The translations under genes and the position numbers were made by a program. This document shows, one piece after another, positions 1-9,198 of a stretch of DNA of 64,000 bases; position 1 is the stretch's first letter; every line of letters begins with the position of its first letter. Source of the DNA: Anaerolineae bacterium (GTDB lineage: Bacteria; Chloroflexota; Anaerolineae; Promineifilales; Promineifilaceae); the NCBI GenBank assembly GCA_028277515.1, contig JANQGC010000280.1:77516-141515 (forward strand), read 5' to 3'. The notes beneath the pieces were generated by a model. The model saw only the letters and a program-made list of their open reading frames with translations, made no database searches and was not told the DNA's origin.

Positions 1-85
1 CTAAAGCTGCCTGAACTAAGTCGGGAACATTGTCTACTGCGCCATCAATGATCACTTCATAAATTGATTCAAGAATATCTTTCAT
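1..85 (-). CDS. Corrinoid protein, N-terminal fragment cut by the window edge
   Basis: The reverse strand starts MKDILESIYEVIIDG and continues through a short acidic helix (VDNVPDLVQAAL) to the window edge. This matches the N-terminal helical cap of methyltransferase-associated corrinoid (B12-binding) proteins, which normally begin with a similar helix before a DVHDIGKN cobalamin site. An AGGAAAG ribosome-binding site sits about 9 bases before the ATG. The cobalamin-binding half lies outside the window, so the call rests on 28 residues. It would be the second corrinoid protein of the demethylation block; the complete one lies about 8.5 kb further in. It follows the transporter genes in the same orientation after a 109-bp gap containing a hairpin. 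Confidence 0.6.
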   Translation of the reverse strand, partial: MKDILESIYEVIIDGAVDNVPDLVQAAL

Positions 86-106
86 TTGATCGTTCTTTCC
101 TAACAA

Positions 107-164
107 GTGACAGTCACTTGATTACCTCTATTGCCACTTAAATAATGACCAAAGTGACTGTCAC
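107..164. repeat. GTGACAGTCACTT inverted-repeat hairpin
   Basis: GTGACAGTCACTT is followed about 30 bases later by its reverse complement AAGTGACTGTCAC, giving 13-bp arms. The core GTGACAGTCAC is itself palindromic about its central base. Close copies recur at 52302-52359 (both arms), 48902-48912 (one half) and, diverged, at 3852-3887. It lies between the transporter genes and the second corrinoid gene, so it may act as an intergenic terminator or attenuator, or be a dispersed repeat. Confidence 0.7.
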
Positions 165-194
165 ATTACTTTGCATAGATAACAAATACTTGAA

Positions 195-1163
195 TCACTC
201 TTTGACATAAGGCGTGCCCAGAGCCGTTGGCGCATCGGATTTGTGAACACCGGCCATCAGAACGAGTATGGTTAAAATGTAAGGCATCATCAGGAACGCT
301 TCATAAGGGATGACCGCAATATTAAGTGCCTGTGCCCGGAATTGCAGGGCGGTTGCTGTTCCGAATAACAGCGCTCCCACAAATGCAAGACCAGGACGCC
401 AGCGGGCAAAGATGACAAGTGCTACAGCAATCCAACCGCGGCCGGCTGTGATTCCTTCATTGAAGATACCCAACTGAACGGTAAGTGCCGCACCGCCTAA
501 CCCGGCCAATCCGGCCCCAATCAGAACCGCGGCATAACGCACGATGTTTACATTGACACCCGATGTATCAGCGGCTGCCGGTTGTTCGCCTGACGCGCGA
601 ATATTTAGACCCCAAACCGTGCGAAAGAGGAAGAAACTACTTGCTAAGAGGACAATCACGCTAAGATAGGTCAGCGCATCATGGCTGAACAAGACACTTC
701 CGAAGAAGGGAATATCTGATAGATAGGGGATATATAATTCCTGAAAACCTGTTATGCGGGCATTGAGTTCGCCAAATTGCTGGCGAAACACGAAGGTCGT
801 GATCGCTTGTCCCAGGAAAACAAGCATGATTCCGGCCACCACTTGATCGGTGCGCAGTGTAACGGAAAGAACCGCCATAATTAATCCAAGGGCCATGCCG
901 GCGACGATCCCGGTCAGAAGCCCTGCCCAGGGAGCCATCCACAACAACTCTGCACTGGCCACCTGTTCAAAATAAAATGCTCCCATAAATCCGGCAAGGG
1001 ATCCTGATAGCATGATACCTTCAATACCCAGGTTTAACACCCCGCCACGTTCAGTGATGATTTCACCTAAGGCAGCGTAAAAAATCGGGATTGCCAGGCG
1101 AATACCAGAGGCAAACAGCGCCGCAACGAACGTAAGCGAGAAAAGGTTGCTGAAATCATCCAT
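195..1163 (-). CDS. BMP-type (nucleoside/purine) ABC transporter permease 2
   Basis: A 322-residue, strongly hydrophobic protein with about eight to ten predicted membrane segments. It carries the conserved patch 'ITERGGVLNLGIEGIML', typical of the second permease of YufQ/NupQ-like importers in the branched-chain permease family. These permeases pair with a second permease, a double ATPase and a BMP lipoprotein, all of which lie immediately upstream in order. The gene starts 3 bp after the preceding permease, so the two are probably translationally coupled. Known relatives carry nucleosides, purines or related small molecules; the substrate here is not readable from sequence. It is last of the transporter genes before the second corrinoid protein. 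Confidence 0.88.
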   Translation of the reverse strand: MDDFSNLFSLTFVAALFASGIRLAIPIFYAALGEIITERGGVLNLGIEGIMLSGSLAGFMGAFYFEQVASAELLWMAPWAGLLTGIVAGMALGLIMAVLSVTLRTDQVVAGIMLVFLGQAITTFVFRQQFGELNARITGFQELYIPYLSDIPFFGSVLFSHDALTYLSVIVLLASSFFLFRTVWGLNIRASGEQPAAADTSGVNVNIVRYAAVLIGAGLAGLGGAALTVQLGIFNEGITAGRGWIAVALVIFARWRPGLAFVGALLFGTATALQFRAQALNIAVIPYEAFLMMPYILTILVLMAGVHKSDAPTALGTPYVKE

Positions 1164-1166
1164 GCT

Positions 1167-2258
1167 TTATCTCCACCATCTGCGCGCCAGGGCATCAGCC
1201 ACCAATACGAATACAACAATCAATCCCTGGATGACCTGGGCTAACGAAATTGGCAGGCCGTAGACGCTGTGCATTGTCTGTGCGCCGTTATTTAGTGCTG
1301 AAAAGAAGAAGGCGGAGATGAGTACACCGACAGGATGTAACTGTCCTAAGAGTGCGACCAGGATGCCCGTAAAACCATATCCCCCTGAAATGCCATCCTG
1401 CAAGCGTGTGTGTAACGTACTTACCTCGATTACCCCTGCCAGGCCGGCCAAGGCGCCGCTGAACATCATGGCAAATGCCAGGCCGAAGATGACATTCATG
1501 CCCGCATATTTTGCAACCCTTTGGTTCGATCCGATTGCCCTGATCCGAAATCCCAGAGGCAATTTCCACAGAAGAATATAGACCAGCGGTACAAGTACTA
1601 AAGCGATAATTAGGCCTCCATGGAGGCGTGTATCTAACAATGTTGGAATACGGGCGGCGCCCTGTAGCGCAGCGGTTTGGGGCAGGAAGCTGGCCGGATC
1701 TTTTAATGGTTCTCGCGCTAGATAGAGGATAAAAAACTCGGCGATAAAATTCAACATGATAGTTGTAATAATTTCACTAATACCGAAACCGACTTTAAGC
1801 AGTACGGCTATTCCAGCCCAAAGTGCACCGCCTAATACACTGGCAAGCAGCATCAACGGGATCACCAGCGTGCCAGGTAGCGAGTCCTGGAGCGATATAC
1901 CAACGATGAAGCCGGCCAGTGCACCGATATAGTATTGTCCTTCACCACCGATGTTCCACATTCTGCTGCGAAAGGCGACGGTCAATCCCAGAGCCATTAT
2001 TAACAGCGGGACCGTTTTTAGTACTGTTTCCGTTAATTGCCGCTGACCACCAAATGCGCCTTCCAACATGACCCTATAAGCGGCTACTGGATCGTTGCCT
2101 GACAGCCAGATAAGGAAGGCTCCTATTAACAACCCCACCAACACACCTACTATTGGCGCACCAATAGTGCGAATGACAGCAAATTGTCGGGATCGTGTTT
2201 GTTCTTCAGCCCCCGTTACAGTCCCGCTCTCTGGTTGTTCCGATACTGTTTCGCTCAT
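1167..2258 (-). CDS. BMP-type (nucleoside/purine) ABC transporter permease 1
   Basis: A 363-residue inner-membrane protein with a short polar N-terminus (about 25 residues) and then multiple membrane helices. The internal patch 'MWNIGGEGQYYIGALAG' is the signature of the YufP/NupP-type permease that pairs with a YufQ-type partner. It abuts the ATPase gene upstream with no gap and the second permease downstream by 3 bp, so the complex subunits are made from one message. The likely role is to form half of the translocation pore for a nucleobase, nucleoside or related ligand delivered by the BMP lipoprotein. Length is normal for the family. Confidence 0.88.
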   Translation of the reverse strand: MSETVSEQPESGTVTGAEEQTRSRQFAVIRTIGAPIVGVLVGLLIGAFLIWLSGNDPVAAYRVMLEGAFGGQRQLTETVLKTVPLLIMALGLTVAFRSRMWNIGGEGQYYIGALAGFIVGISLQDSLPGTLVIPLMLLASVLGGALWAGIAVLLKVGFGISEIITTIMLNFIAEFFILYLAREPLKDPASFLPQTAALQGAARIPTLLDTRLHGGLIIALVLVPLVYILLWKLPLGFRIRAIGSNQRVAKYAGMNVIFGLAFAMMFSGALAGLAGVIEVSTLHTRLQDGISGGYGFTGILVALLGQLHPVGVLISAFFFSALNNGAQTMHSVYGLPISLAQVIQGLIVVFVLVADALARRWWR

Positions 2259-3821
2259 TTATTGCGCCTTGCCTGTGGTTTGCACAGTTGAACCAGTCAT
2301 CAATAATCCCAGTTCTTCTAAGTTGAGCTTAAAGTCCTCTGCAGGGCGCTCACCCGTAATCTGTCCTTCATATAACACAACAATGTAATCGCTTAGGTCT
2401 AAGATCTCTTCAAGCTCAGTAGAGATCAACAATATGGCAACACCCTGTTCTCGCTGTCGTACCAACTCCTGGCGAATAAATTCAATGGCTCCAACATCTA
2501 CACCACGAGTAGGTTGAGAAACTAATAACAATTTTGGCTGGCGAGATAATTCTCTTGCCAACACTACTTTTTGGGCATTTCCTCCTGACAAACTCGACAC
2601 ATCTGCTGCAATCGACGACGTGCGAATGTCAAACTCTTCCACAAGTTTTTGTGCATTTGCTTCTATGGCAGGCTCATTTAGGAATCCCCGCTCGGTAAAC
2701 GGAGCTTGATCAAGGGTTTGTAAGACCAGGTTATTGGCAACACTGAAATCAACTAATAAGGCGGTTTTGTAGCGATCAGAGGGTACATAACCCAGGCCGG
2801 CAGAAAAAATCTCGCCCGGTGAAGCGTTTGTAACATCGTTTTCACATATCGTCACCTCACCTTTCTCAACGTGCCGCATACCACTGATAGCCTCTTCCAG
2901 CTCAAGTTGCCCATTACCTTCTACTCCGGCGATCCCGACAATTTCGCCCGCCCGAACCTCCAGGTTAATGCCCCGCAAAGCAGGCAAGTCGCGATCTGTA
3001 TTAACATGCAAATTGCGTACTTTTAATTGCGGGGCACCAGGCGTCGATGGTTTTTTTTCAACACTCAACAGCACATCTCGGCCGACCATCATGCGGCTTA
3101 ATTCAGTCGTATTTGTGTCTTTGGTCTGTACGGTTTCAACCAAACACCCGTCTCGTAAAACGGTAATGCGATCGCTTATACGCAGTGCCTCTTCCAACTT
3201 ATGGCTAATAAAGATTATGGAGTGTCCTTCATCAGCCAGATTCCGCATTATTTTTAGAAGTTCTTCAACTTCCCGCAGCGTCAACACGGCCGTTGGTTCA
3301 TCCAAAATGAGAATTTCAGCGCCTCGATAAAGTGTTTTTAGAATTTCGACCCGCTGCTGTTGGCCCACAGAGAGTTGCCATACCTTCGCTGTCGGATCCA
3401 CTTCTAATCCATATTGCTTGGAAAGCTGGTTGATGCGTGAATTAACATGCTTGCTGTTCTCCAGCCGCGGCCAGCGCGAAGAAGGTTGGCCAAGCACCAT
3501 ATTTTCTGCAACGGTAAAAGGAGGAACAAGCATAAAATGCTGATGGACCATACCCAGGTTATGCGCAATAGCGTCATAGGCTGAGCGAAAACTTACCTGT
3601 TCCTCCCGCAAAAAAATCTCCCCGGAGTCCTGCTTATAAAGACCGTAGAGGATATTCATCAAGGTACTTTTTCCTGCTCCATTTTCACCTAGCAGTGCCA
3701 GAATCTCTCCCTTGGCCAGGTGCAGGTCAATGTTGTTATTGGCCAGCACCCCACCAGGAAAGCGCTTGGTGATACCGTGCATATCAACAATAGTCTGCGA
3801 GGAAGCGTTAGAATGTGCCAT
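2259..3821 (-). CDS. Double-domain ABC ATPase of a BMP-type importer
   Basis: A 520-residue cytoplasmic ATPase with two fused nucleotide-binding domains. The first has a Walker A 'GENGAGKST' (about residue 45), signature 'LSVGQQQRVEILK' and Walker B 'LILDEPTAVL'. The second has a degenerate Walker A 'GVEGNGQLELEEA' and signature 'LSGGNAQKVVLAREL'. This intact-plus-degenerate arrangement is typical of YufO/RbsA-type sugar and nucleoside importers. It begins the transporter trio after a 110-bp gap from the lipoprotein gene. That gap holds a hairpin that could reduce downstream expression relative to the binding protein. Confidence 0.92.
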   Translation of the reverse strand: MAHSNASSQTIVDMHGITKRFPGGVLANNNIDLHLAKGEILALLGENGAGKSTLMNILYGLYKQDSGEIFLREEQVSFRSAYDAIAHNLGMVHQHFMLVPPFTVAENMVLGQPSSRWPRLENSKHVNSRINQLSKQYGLEVDPTAKVWQLSVGQQQRVEILKTLYRGAEILILDEPTAVLTLREVEELLKIMRNLADEGHSIIFISHKLEEALRISDRITVLRDGCLVETVQTKDTNTTELSRMMVGRDVLLSVEKKPSTPGAPQLKVRNLHVNTDRDLPALRGINLEVRAGEIVGIAGVEGNGQLELEEAISGMRHVEKGEVTICENDVTNASPGEIFSAGLGYVPSDRYKTALLVDFSVANNLVLQTLDQAPFTERGFLNEPAIEANAQKLVEEFDIRTSSIAADVSSLSGGNAQKVVLARELSRQPKLLLVSQPTRGVDVGAIEFIRQELVRQREQGVAILLISTELEEILDLSDYIVVLYEGQITGERPAEDFKLNLEELGLLMTGSTVQTTGKAQ

Positions 3822-3851
3822 TAATTCACTTACGTAATCGATTAGACAGCC

Positions 3852-3887
3852 GTGTGACTGTAACCAAAAAGAAGGCTACAGTCACAC
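3852..3887 (-). promoter_or_regulatory. Hairpin between binding-protein and ATPase genes
   Basis: Arms GTGTGACTGTA and TACAGTCACAC flank a short loop, with a further CC/GG pair after one mismatch. It sits just downstream of the lipoprotein gene and upstream of the ATPase. In importer operons such hairpins often stabilise the binding-protein message or attenuate the rest. On the minus strand there is no long U-run after it, so mRNA protection is more likely than strong termination. It resembles the GTGACAGTCAC repeats elsewhere in the window. Confidence 0.55.
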
Positions 3888-3931
3888 ATTTTCCAATCCA
3901 CTAGTTCGAAGTATCCGTCATACTGCGACTT

Positions 3932-5020
3932 CTATTGAGGGACAAACGGTACCTCCAGGGAGCCATCCTTGATGGCGGCACGCGCCTCGTCAATGGCTGT
4001 TAATGCCTCATCAGGAATCTGGTCGATCAACGCCGGATTGAGCACAATGTCCAGTGCGTCTTCTGCGACGCCAAACTGGTAAAAGGTTCCACCGAAGGAA
4101 CCATCGGCCGTCTGTCCGGCCATCGTTTCAAAGATGGGCGTCATGTTCCAGACGATGCTGGACAAGACGACATCAGGACCGAGATCCGCCATATCGCCCA
4201 CGTAGCCTGTGGCATAACCGCCAATCTCCTTCGCTGCCTCGATCGAGCCAAACGTCGGACCCTCTCCGCAACCGATCCAGAAATCGACACCGGCTGTATC
4301 AACCTGTGCCAGACCGGCTTCTTTGGCCGCCGGCACATCTTGCCAATCACCGACAGCCGTGACCGTCAGCGTTGCATCCGGGTTGACGGTCTGTGCTCCG
4401 GCAAGCATCGCCTCGCCCATGGCATGGCAAGCCGGGATGTCAAATCCATACAGAGCGCCCAGATTGCCGGATTCGGACATGTGCCCGGCTAGAAGACCTA
4501 CCAGATACGCAGGCTGGTAGAATGGCTGGTCATAGTCAGCCACATTTTCTGCAGTACGGTCGATCGCCCCAGCCCAGGCAAAATTGACGTCCGGGCTTTC
4601 CGCCGCCACTTCAAAAACCGCATCCTGGAAAATGAAGCTGTGCGCAATGATCATATCGAAGCCCTGATCAACATACTCGCGCATCACGCGCGCAGCATCG
4701 GCCGGTTGTACCGACTCAGAGAGCGCAATCTGCGACCCTTTTGCCGCTTCCGCATTCAACGCATTATGGGCTGCTTCGGCCCAGGAATTGTCCTCTATCG
4801 GCCCATCTACCATTAATGCAATAGATGGAAGCTCTTCCTCCGGTTCAGCAGGCATCTCTTCTTCCGCCTCAGATTCTGTTTCAGCAGGTGCCTCAGGGGC
4901 AGCACCCTCATCATCAACAGCCGGCGCTTCTTCCTCAACAACCGGGGCCTCCTCACTTCCACAGGCGGCCAGACACAAAGTTAGAACGAGCAACAACAAA
5001 GTAAAGCGAAATCTAAACAT
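3932..5020 (-). CDS. BMP-family substrate-binding lipoprotein
   Basis: The most likely start is the ATG giving MFRFRFTLLLLVLTLCLAAC, preceded by GGAGG at good spacing; a TTG 15 bp upstream is less likely because it overlaps that site. The signal peptide ends in a lipobox (LAAC) followed by a long Glu/Ala/Pro-rich linker to about residue 65. The folded part has BMP/Med/PnrA motifs such as 'DNSWAEAAHNAL', 'QGFDMIIAHSF' and 'YQPAYLVGLLAGHMS'. It is probably the membrane-anchored receptor delivering a nucleoside, purine or related ligand to the permeases encoded just downstream. About 100 bp separate it from the Rieske oxygenase gene upstream. Confidence 0.9.
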   Translation of the reverse strand: MFRFRFTLLLLVLTLCLAACGSEEAPVVEEEAPAVDDEGAAPEAPAETESEAEEEMPAEPEEELPSIALMVDGPIEDNSWAEAAHNALNAEAAKGSQIALSESVQPADAARVMREYVDQGFDMIIAHSFIFQDAVFEVAAESPDVNFAWAGAIDRTAENVADYDQPFYQPAYLVGLLAGHMSESGNLGALYGFDIPACHAMGEAMLAGAQTVNPDATLTVTAVGDWQDVPAAKEAGLAQVDTAGVDFWIGCGEGPTFGSIEAAKEIGGYATGYVGDMADLGPDVVLSSIVWNMTPIFETMAGQTADGSFGGTFYQFGVAEDALDIVLNPALIDQIPDEALTAIDEARAAIKDGSLEVPFVPQ

Positions 5021-5119
5021 CTCTTTTTCCTCCAAAGCTAAAAATCACAACAAGTATAAGACCAGGGTTGATGACCGGATACTTCCAGCTCAGTCCCTGT
5101 AAATCAAGTGGGTTCGATT

Positions 5120-6091
5120 TCAAGCGGTTCCAAAAGTAAGTCCTAGCTCATTTAACCACCTCCTATAGGCAATTGCCGTCCTGTCAGAACACAAATGCAG
5201 TTCCATTTGCAGATCGAGAGGCAGCAATTCCGGGCGTTGCGACTGCACAATTGGGAGATCTTGGGCAAAGATCTGATCTTGATAGGCAACTATTTCTTCT
5301 TCTGGCACATCATATCCATGGTTCTGAGCCATCCACATCCAGGCAGTGCTTGCCAGTTCATCATGGGGCGTGATCGTCAGCAAAATGGTGAACCTGGATT
5401 CGTCAGACTTTTTAGACAGAGCCGCAGTTAACGGCCGAAAAACCCTGTAAGTATATGACACATAATCGCTTTTTCCTGTACCGTAAGGATCGGGCTGAAA
5501 AACCCGAACGTCTTCGGACGTAACACCGTCCGGGCCGATTTCTGCTCGATAATCCTCAATTTCCGGCCGTTCTCGAACACCGAGAATTCCTTCGTGAACA
5601 AATGCAAAATGGGCAATGTCCAGGAAGTTTTCAATAATGCGTGGGCCAGCAGCCTTTACTTCGTAGGGACCACAAAGTATTTTTCTGTAGGATGCATCAT
5701 CCCATTCAGTAAATGGGGGGATGCCATGTTCAGGTTCGCCCAAAGTTACCCATACCAGACCATACTGCTCCCTGGCCTGGTAGGTTTTAACAATGGCTTT
5801 TTGCGGAGGAGCCTGATCAGGTTGGGCGGGAATATGTATACATTTTCCGCTGTTGTCATAGGTCCAGCCATGGTAAGGGCATTCCAGGAGATTTCCCTCC
5901 ACCACCCGTCCTAAGGAGAGTCGTGTGCCGCGGTGAATGCACAGATCCTGCCAGGCCAGTATTTGCCCACTGGCTCGCCACAAAACAATATCTTCTCCCA
6001 GAAGTCGTGCGGCCAACAAATTGGTTTCCTGAAATTGCTTAACCGTCGCAACCGGATGCCAGTCATTGATAAGAACCGTATCATTTATCAC
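5120..6091 (-). CDS. Rieske non-heme iron oxygenase
   Basis: A 323-residue oxygenase component. The Rieske [2Fe-2S] ligands are C51-I-H53 and C71-P-Y-H74. The mononuclear iron site is visible as D158, H161 and H166 in 'NFLDIAHFAFVHEG'. The organisation fits vanillate O-demethylase, N-demethylase and pheophorbide oxygenase-like enzymes rather than ring dihydroxylases with small subunits. Such enzymes often remove N- or O-methyl groups as formaldehyde and need a reductase, none of which is seen nearby. The start is a GTG with AAGGAGC 8 bases upstream. It is 13 bp from the methyltransferase gene upstream, within a cobalamin-dependent demethylation block, which is an unusual mix of oxygenase and corrinoid chemistry. 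Confidence 0.88.
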   Translation of the reverse strand: MINDTVLINDWHPVATVKQFQETNLLAARLLGEDIVLWRASGQILAWQDLCIHRGTRLSLGRVVEGNLLECPYHGWTYDNSGKCIHIPAQPDQAPPQKAIVKTYQAREQYGLVWVTLGEPEHGIPPFTEWDDASYRKILCGPYEVKAAGPRIIENFLDIAHFAFVHEGILGVRERPEIEDYRAEIGPDGVTSEDVRVFQPDPYGTGKSDYVSYTYRVFRPLTAALSKKSDESRFTILLTITPHDELASTAWMWMAQNHGYDVPEEEIVAYQDQIFAQDLPIVQSQRPELLPLDLQMELHLCSDRTAIAYRRWLNELGLTFGTA

Positions 6092-6104
6092 AGAAGAAAG
6101 CTCC

Positions 6105-6968
6105 TTATCTTGCCTGGCGTTTGCGAAAAGCCTTTATCCAGCGCATCGCGTGTACATCTTGACCTCGAGTCAAGTCTGCGGCCAAAATAGCGGTCCTGAT
6201 TTCGGTTACCAGGGGGTTGGTGATAGGACAGGTAACGCCGGCGTAAATAGCTATCGCAATCGACGCCGCATTGATGTACTTGCGATCGGGTAATCCAAAG
6301 GAGATATTGCTGGCGCCCATGGTCATATTGACCCCAAATTCCTGCACGACTAATTCAATGGTTCGCAAGGTGATTTTACCTGCCTGGCTGTCGGCACCCA
6401 TGGTTAACGTCAGTGGATCAATGATGATGTCTTCCAATGGGATGCCTAGTTTGCCTGCCCGCTCAATGATTTTACCAGCAACTGCCAGTCGTGCTTCGGC
6501 CGTCTCTGGAATTCCATCATCGTCCATACATAAACCGATGACGGCCGCCCCATGCTCTTTGACAGGAGGTAGGACTGTGTTCAATGAACGTTCTTCGCCA
6601 TTGACCGAATTAACCAGCGCCTTCCCTTCATAAATGCCTAGCCCTGCGGCCAGGGCATCGGTATTATTCGAATCAATCGAAAGTGGTACATCGGTCACTT
6701 CCATGACCGTTCGCATCACTTGCATGAGTAACGCTGGTTCATCAGCCCCCGGTACGCCGGCATTGACATCAAGAACGTCAGCGCCGGCGGCAACCTGATT
6801 GAGCGCATCCTGACGTACTATATCGAAATTTCCTGCTTCCAGGGCCGCCTGAACCTTTTTTCGCCCCGTAGGATTGATGCGTTCACCGATAATAACCGTT
6901 GGCTTATCGCGACAAATTTTAACAGTTTTTGTTTTCGATGTGATAATTGTTGTGGGATTTTCTGCCAT
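6105..6968 (-). CDS. Methyltetrahydrofolate:corrinoid methyltransferase (pterin-binding fold)
   Basis: A 287-residue single-domain pterin-binding protein. It begins with an approximately 20-residue extension and then 'VIIGERINPTGRKKV', followed by 'GADVLDVNAGVPGADE', 'PLSIDSNN' and 'TMGASNISFGLPDRKYIN'. These match the MtgA/AcsE/MetH-type family that moves a methyl group between a corrinoid protein and tetrahydrofolate. Dihydropteroate synthases are related, but the 'NISFG' stretch favours methyltransferase. A GAGG ribosome-binding site lies 6 bases before the ATG. With the neighbouring MttB homologue and corrinoid protein it completes a methyl-transfer chain from substrate to folate, feeding one-carbon metabolism. 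Confidence 0.88.
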   Translation of the reverse strand: MAENPTTIITSKTKTVKICRDKPTVIIGERINPTGRKKVQAALEAGNFDIVRQDALNQVAAGADVLDVNAGVPGADEPALLMQVMRTVMEVTDVPLSIDSNNTDALAAGLGIYEGKALVNSVNGEERSLNTVLPPVKEHGAAVIGLCMDDDGIPETAEARLAVAGKIIERAGKLGIPLEDIIIDPLTLTMGADSQAGKITLRTIELVVQEFGVNMTMGASNISFGLPDRKYINAASIAIAIYAGVTCPITNPLVTEIRTAILAADLTRGQDVHAMRWIKAFRKRQAR

Positions 6969-6986
6969 TATTGACCTCGCTACTGC

Positions 6987-8423
6987 TTAAGGAACAGGGA
7001 TAGAGAACCCGATCCCGGAATTTTCCACCATGTCCAGACTTAGCTGGTTGTGTCTTTCAATCATTGGTTCAAGTTCAAAGGGTAAGAATTGGCCATCTCG
7101 AACGATAATTTCCCCATTAATAATGGTAAGCCATGCTTGCGTTGGGGCACAAGTTAATAATGAAGCGACCGGGTCTGCCCTGCCACCAGCATGAGCCAGG
7201 TCATCCACGCGAAAAGCAACTAAATCAGCAGCCATTCCAGGGGAAAGTGCTCCAACATCGTTCCGCCGCAGTACCTGTGCTCCGCCCAGGGTAGCCAGCT
7301 CTAGCGCCTCACGGGCAGTGAAACGATTGGCGTGGGATTCAAAACCGGGCCAACCAACACGTTGTAATAGCATCGCTAACCGTGTTTCAGCTAACATATG
7401 ATTACCATCATTGCTGGCAGAACCATCCACACCCAAACCAACCCTGACATTCTTATCGACCATCTCCCGGATCGGTGCGATACCTGAGGCTAAAATCATA
7501 TTGCTGGTAGGACAATGACAAATACCTGTTCTTGTTTTGGAAAGCCAACTAATTTCGGCCTGGCTTGGATGGACCATGTGCGCAAACCAAACATCCTCTC
7601 CATACCAATTGCACGATTCTGCATACTCGATGGGGCGCTTATTGAATACCTCCATACTGTAGCGGTATTCATCTTGCGTTTCACCCAGGTGCGTGTGCAG
7701 ATTAACCATGGGATATGCGCGGGCTAACTCGGCCGACTCACGCATTAGATCGGCCGATACCTCAAACAAGGCGGATGGCGCCAGCCCAATGCGCAACATG
7801 GAAAATGGCTCCGGATCATGAAAACATTCAATGACCCGCAAACTATCTCTGATTATGTCAGCTTCGTTCTCACAAACCCTATCAGGAGCCAATCCACCCT
7901 GACTCTCACCAATGCTAATGCTCCCGCGGGTCGGATGGAAACGCACACCAACATCTTCAGCAGCTTGAATTTCATCATCCAATTTGCTGCCATTAGGAAA
8001 GAGGTAAAGATGATCAGCGACTGTGGTACACCCGCTCAATACCAGCTCGACTAGACCAACCTGGGCGCTTACTTTGACCGCTTCGGGCGTCATTTCAGCC
8101 CAGATAGGGTACAGATATTTTAGCCAGGAAAATAATGATTTTCCCTGGCCTGTACCAATAGCCCGTGTGAGCGATTGAGAAAGATGATGGTGACAGTTGA
8201 CCAAGCCAGGGATAACGACACAGCCTGTGGCATCAATCGTCACATCGAATCCACGACGCTCCGCGTCAGGCCAGTGGTCAATGAGGTAATTTTCCACTTC
8301 CGTACCGGCGCCAACCCACCGAATCTGGTTTCCTTCGATGATAACAGACCCGTTCTTGATTTCCTCGCGATCCCTGTTCATGGTCACGAGGACGTCAGCA
8401 TTATTAACAAGAATGATGGCCAT
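6987..8423 (-). CDS. Amidohydrolase, 8-oxoguanine deaminase-like
   Basis: A 478-residue metal-dependent hydrolase of the cytosine/guanine deaminase branch. Visible metal-site motifs are 'NCHHHL' (metal ligands H78 and H80), 'NLHTHLGET' and 'LGVDGSASND'. The stretch 'GCTTVADHLYLFPNG' and the early 'WLKYLYPIWAEMTPE' closely recall bacterial 8-oxoguanine deaminases, with hydroxyatrazine hydrolases as the nearest alternative. The expected reaction is hydrolytic deamination of an oxidised or modified purine or related heterocycle. Its place between methyl-transfer genes and in the same operon as a purine-class importer supports a modified nucleobase substrate, but that is inference. A GAGG lies 12 bases upstream of the ATG. 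Confidence 0.82.
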   Translation of the reverse strand: MAIILVNNADVLVTMNRDREEIKNGSVIIEGNQIRWVGAGTEVENYLIDHWPDAERRGFDVTIDATGCVVIPGLVNCHHHLSQSLTRAIGTGQGKSLFSWLKYLYPIWAEMTPEAVKVSAQVGLVELVLSGCTTVADHLYLFPNGSKLDDEIQAAEDVGVRFHPTRGSISIGESQGGLAPDRVCENEADIIRDSLRVIECFHDPEPFSMLRIGLAPSALFEVSADLMRESAELARAYPMVNLHTHLGETQDEYRYSMEVFNKRPIEYAESCNWYGEDVWFAHMVHPSQAEISWLSKTRTGICHCPTSNMILASGIAPIREMVDKNVRVGLGVDGSASNDGNHMLAETRLAMLLQRVGWPGFESHANRFTAREALELATLGGAQVLRRNDVGALSPGMAADLVAFRVDDLAHAGGRADPVASLLTCAPTQAWLTIINGEIIVRDGQFLPFELEPMIERHNQLSLDMVENSGIGFSIPVP

Positions 8424-8455
8424 TTTTAATTTGCCTCAATTTATAGGCGTCCTAT

Positions 8456-8500
8456 GAAAAACCAGGCCGGTTCGCCAGGGTATCCGGGTGCGCCGGCCTG
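8456..8500 (-). terminator. Hairpin with U-run between corrinoid-protein and amidohydrolase genes
   Basis: On the minus strand CAGGCCGG pairs with CCGGCCTG across a 22-base loop, which itself has further pairing potential, and TTTTT follows after two bases. It looks like a partial intrinsic terminator splitting the methyltransferase pair from the downstream amidohydrolase, folate methyltransferase and Rieske genes. Read-through is plausible because all genes share orientation. Confidence 0.55.
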
Positions 8501-8527
8501 ATTTACCAGATATTTTGCTTGATACTA

Positions 8528-9187
8528 TTATTGAGCAACGCCCAAAAGCTGCTTGCATAGTTCTACTGCACCGGCTGCATCTTCAGAATAACCGACGCCA
8601 ATTTCTTGTGCCCAGTCGGCCGTTACCGAACCACCGCCGCCAATAAGCATATATTTGTCCTGCAAGCCCAATTCTCTAAACAGATTAGCTGTGCTATGCA
8701 GGGCGGGCCTGGTTGTTGTCATCAGTGATGACATACCGACGATATCTGCATCATTTTCTTGGGCAGCATTGACGAAATCACTGGGCGCCACGCGACGGCC
8801 GAGGTCCACAACATTAAAACCGTGGGCGCGTAACATGGTAACCACAATATTTTTCCCTATGTCATGAACATCGCCCTCGACAGTCCCCATGATGACGGTA
8901 CCTAAGGGTTCCGAAACCTGCCCTGAGGCTTCAATCGCCGCTTCCAAAAGCTTACTGGCTGTTTCGGCCGCTTCACCGGCCATCATCAGTTCAGGCAAAA
9001 AATACTCTCCGGTTTGAAATCGCCTACCAACCTCTGTTAGGGCAGGTATCATAACTTCATTAATTATATCCAGGGGTTCCACACCGGCCTCTAGCGCTTC
9101 TTTGACAAGCTCTTCGGCGGCATCTTCATCACCCTCAATGAAGGCCTCTGTTAAGTCCTGCTGGATTTTTTCGGGAACGCTCATCAT
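8528..9187 (-). CDS. Corrinoid (B12-binding) protein for methyl transfer
   Basis: A 219-residue protein with an N-terminal four-helix cap (about residues 1-90, including 'TGEYFLPELMMAGEA') and a C-terminal Rossmann-like B12-binding domain. The cobalamin motif DVHDIGKN spans residues 106-113; H108 is the expected lower ligand to cobalt. Later 'MSSLMTT' and 'LIGGGGSV' complete the family pattern shared with MtgC/MttC/MtbC proteins. It would accept a methyl group from the MttB-type enzyme encoded just upstream and pass it to the folate methyltransferase. An AGGAG site lies close to two adjacent ATGs; either may serve as start. It is 11 bp from the MttB gene. Confidence 0.93.
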   Translation of the reverse strand: MMSVPEKIQQDLTEAFIEGDEDAAEELVKEALEAGVEPLDIINEVMIPALTEVGRRFQTGEYFLPELMMAGEAAETASKLLEAAIEASGQVSEPLGTVIMGTVEGDVHDIGKNIVVTMLRAHGFNVVDLGRRVAPSDFVNAAQENDADIVGMSSLMTTTRPALHSTANLFRELGLQDKYMLIGGGGSVTADWAQEIGVGYSEDAAGAVELCKQLLGVAQ

Positions 9188-9198
9188 CTTTCTCCTTT

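Noticed and set aside
4788..5102. Plus-strand Ser/Gly-rich frame opposite the lipoprotein N-terminus
   Set aside because: It mirrors the Glu/Ala-rich linker of the BMP protein and has no independent support.
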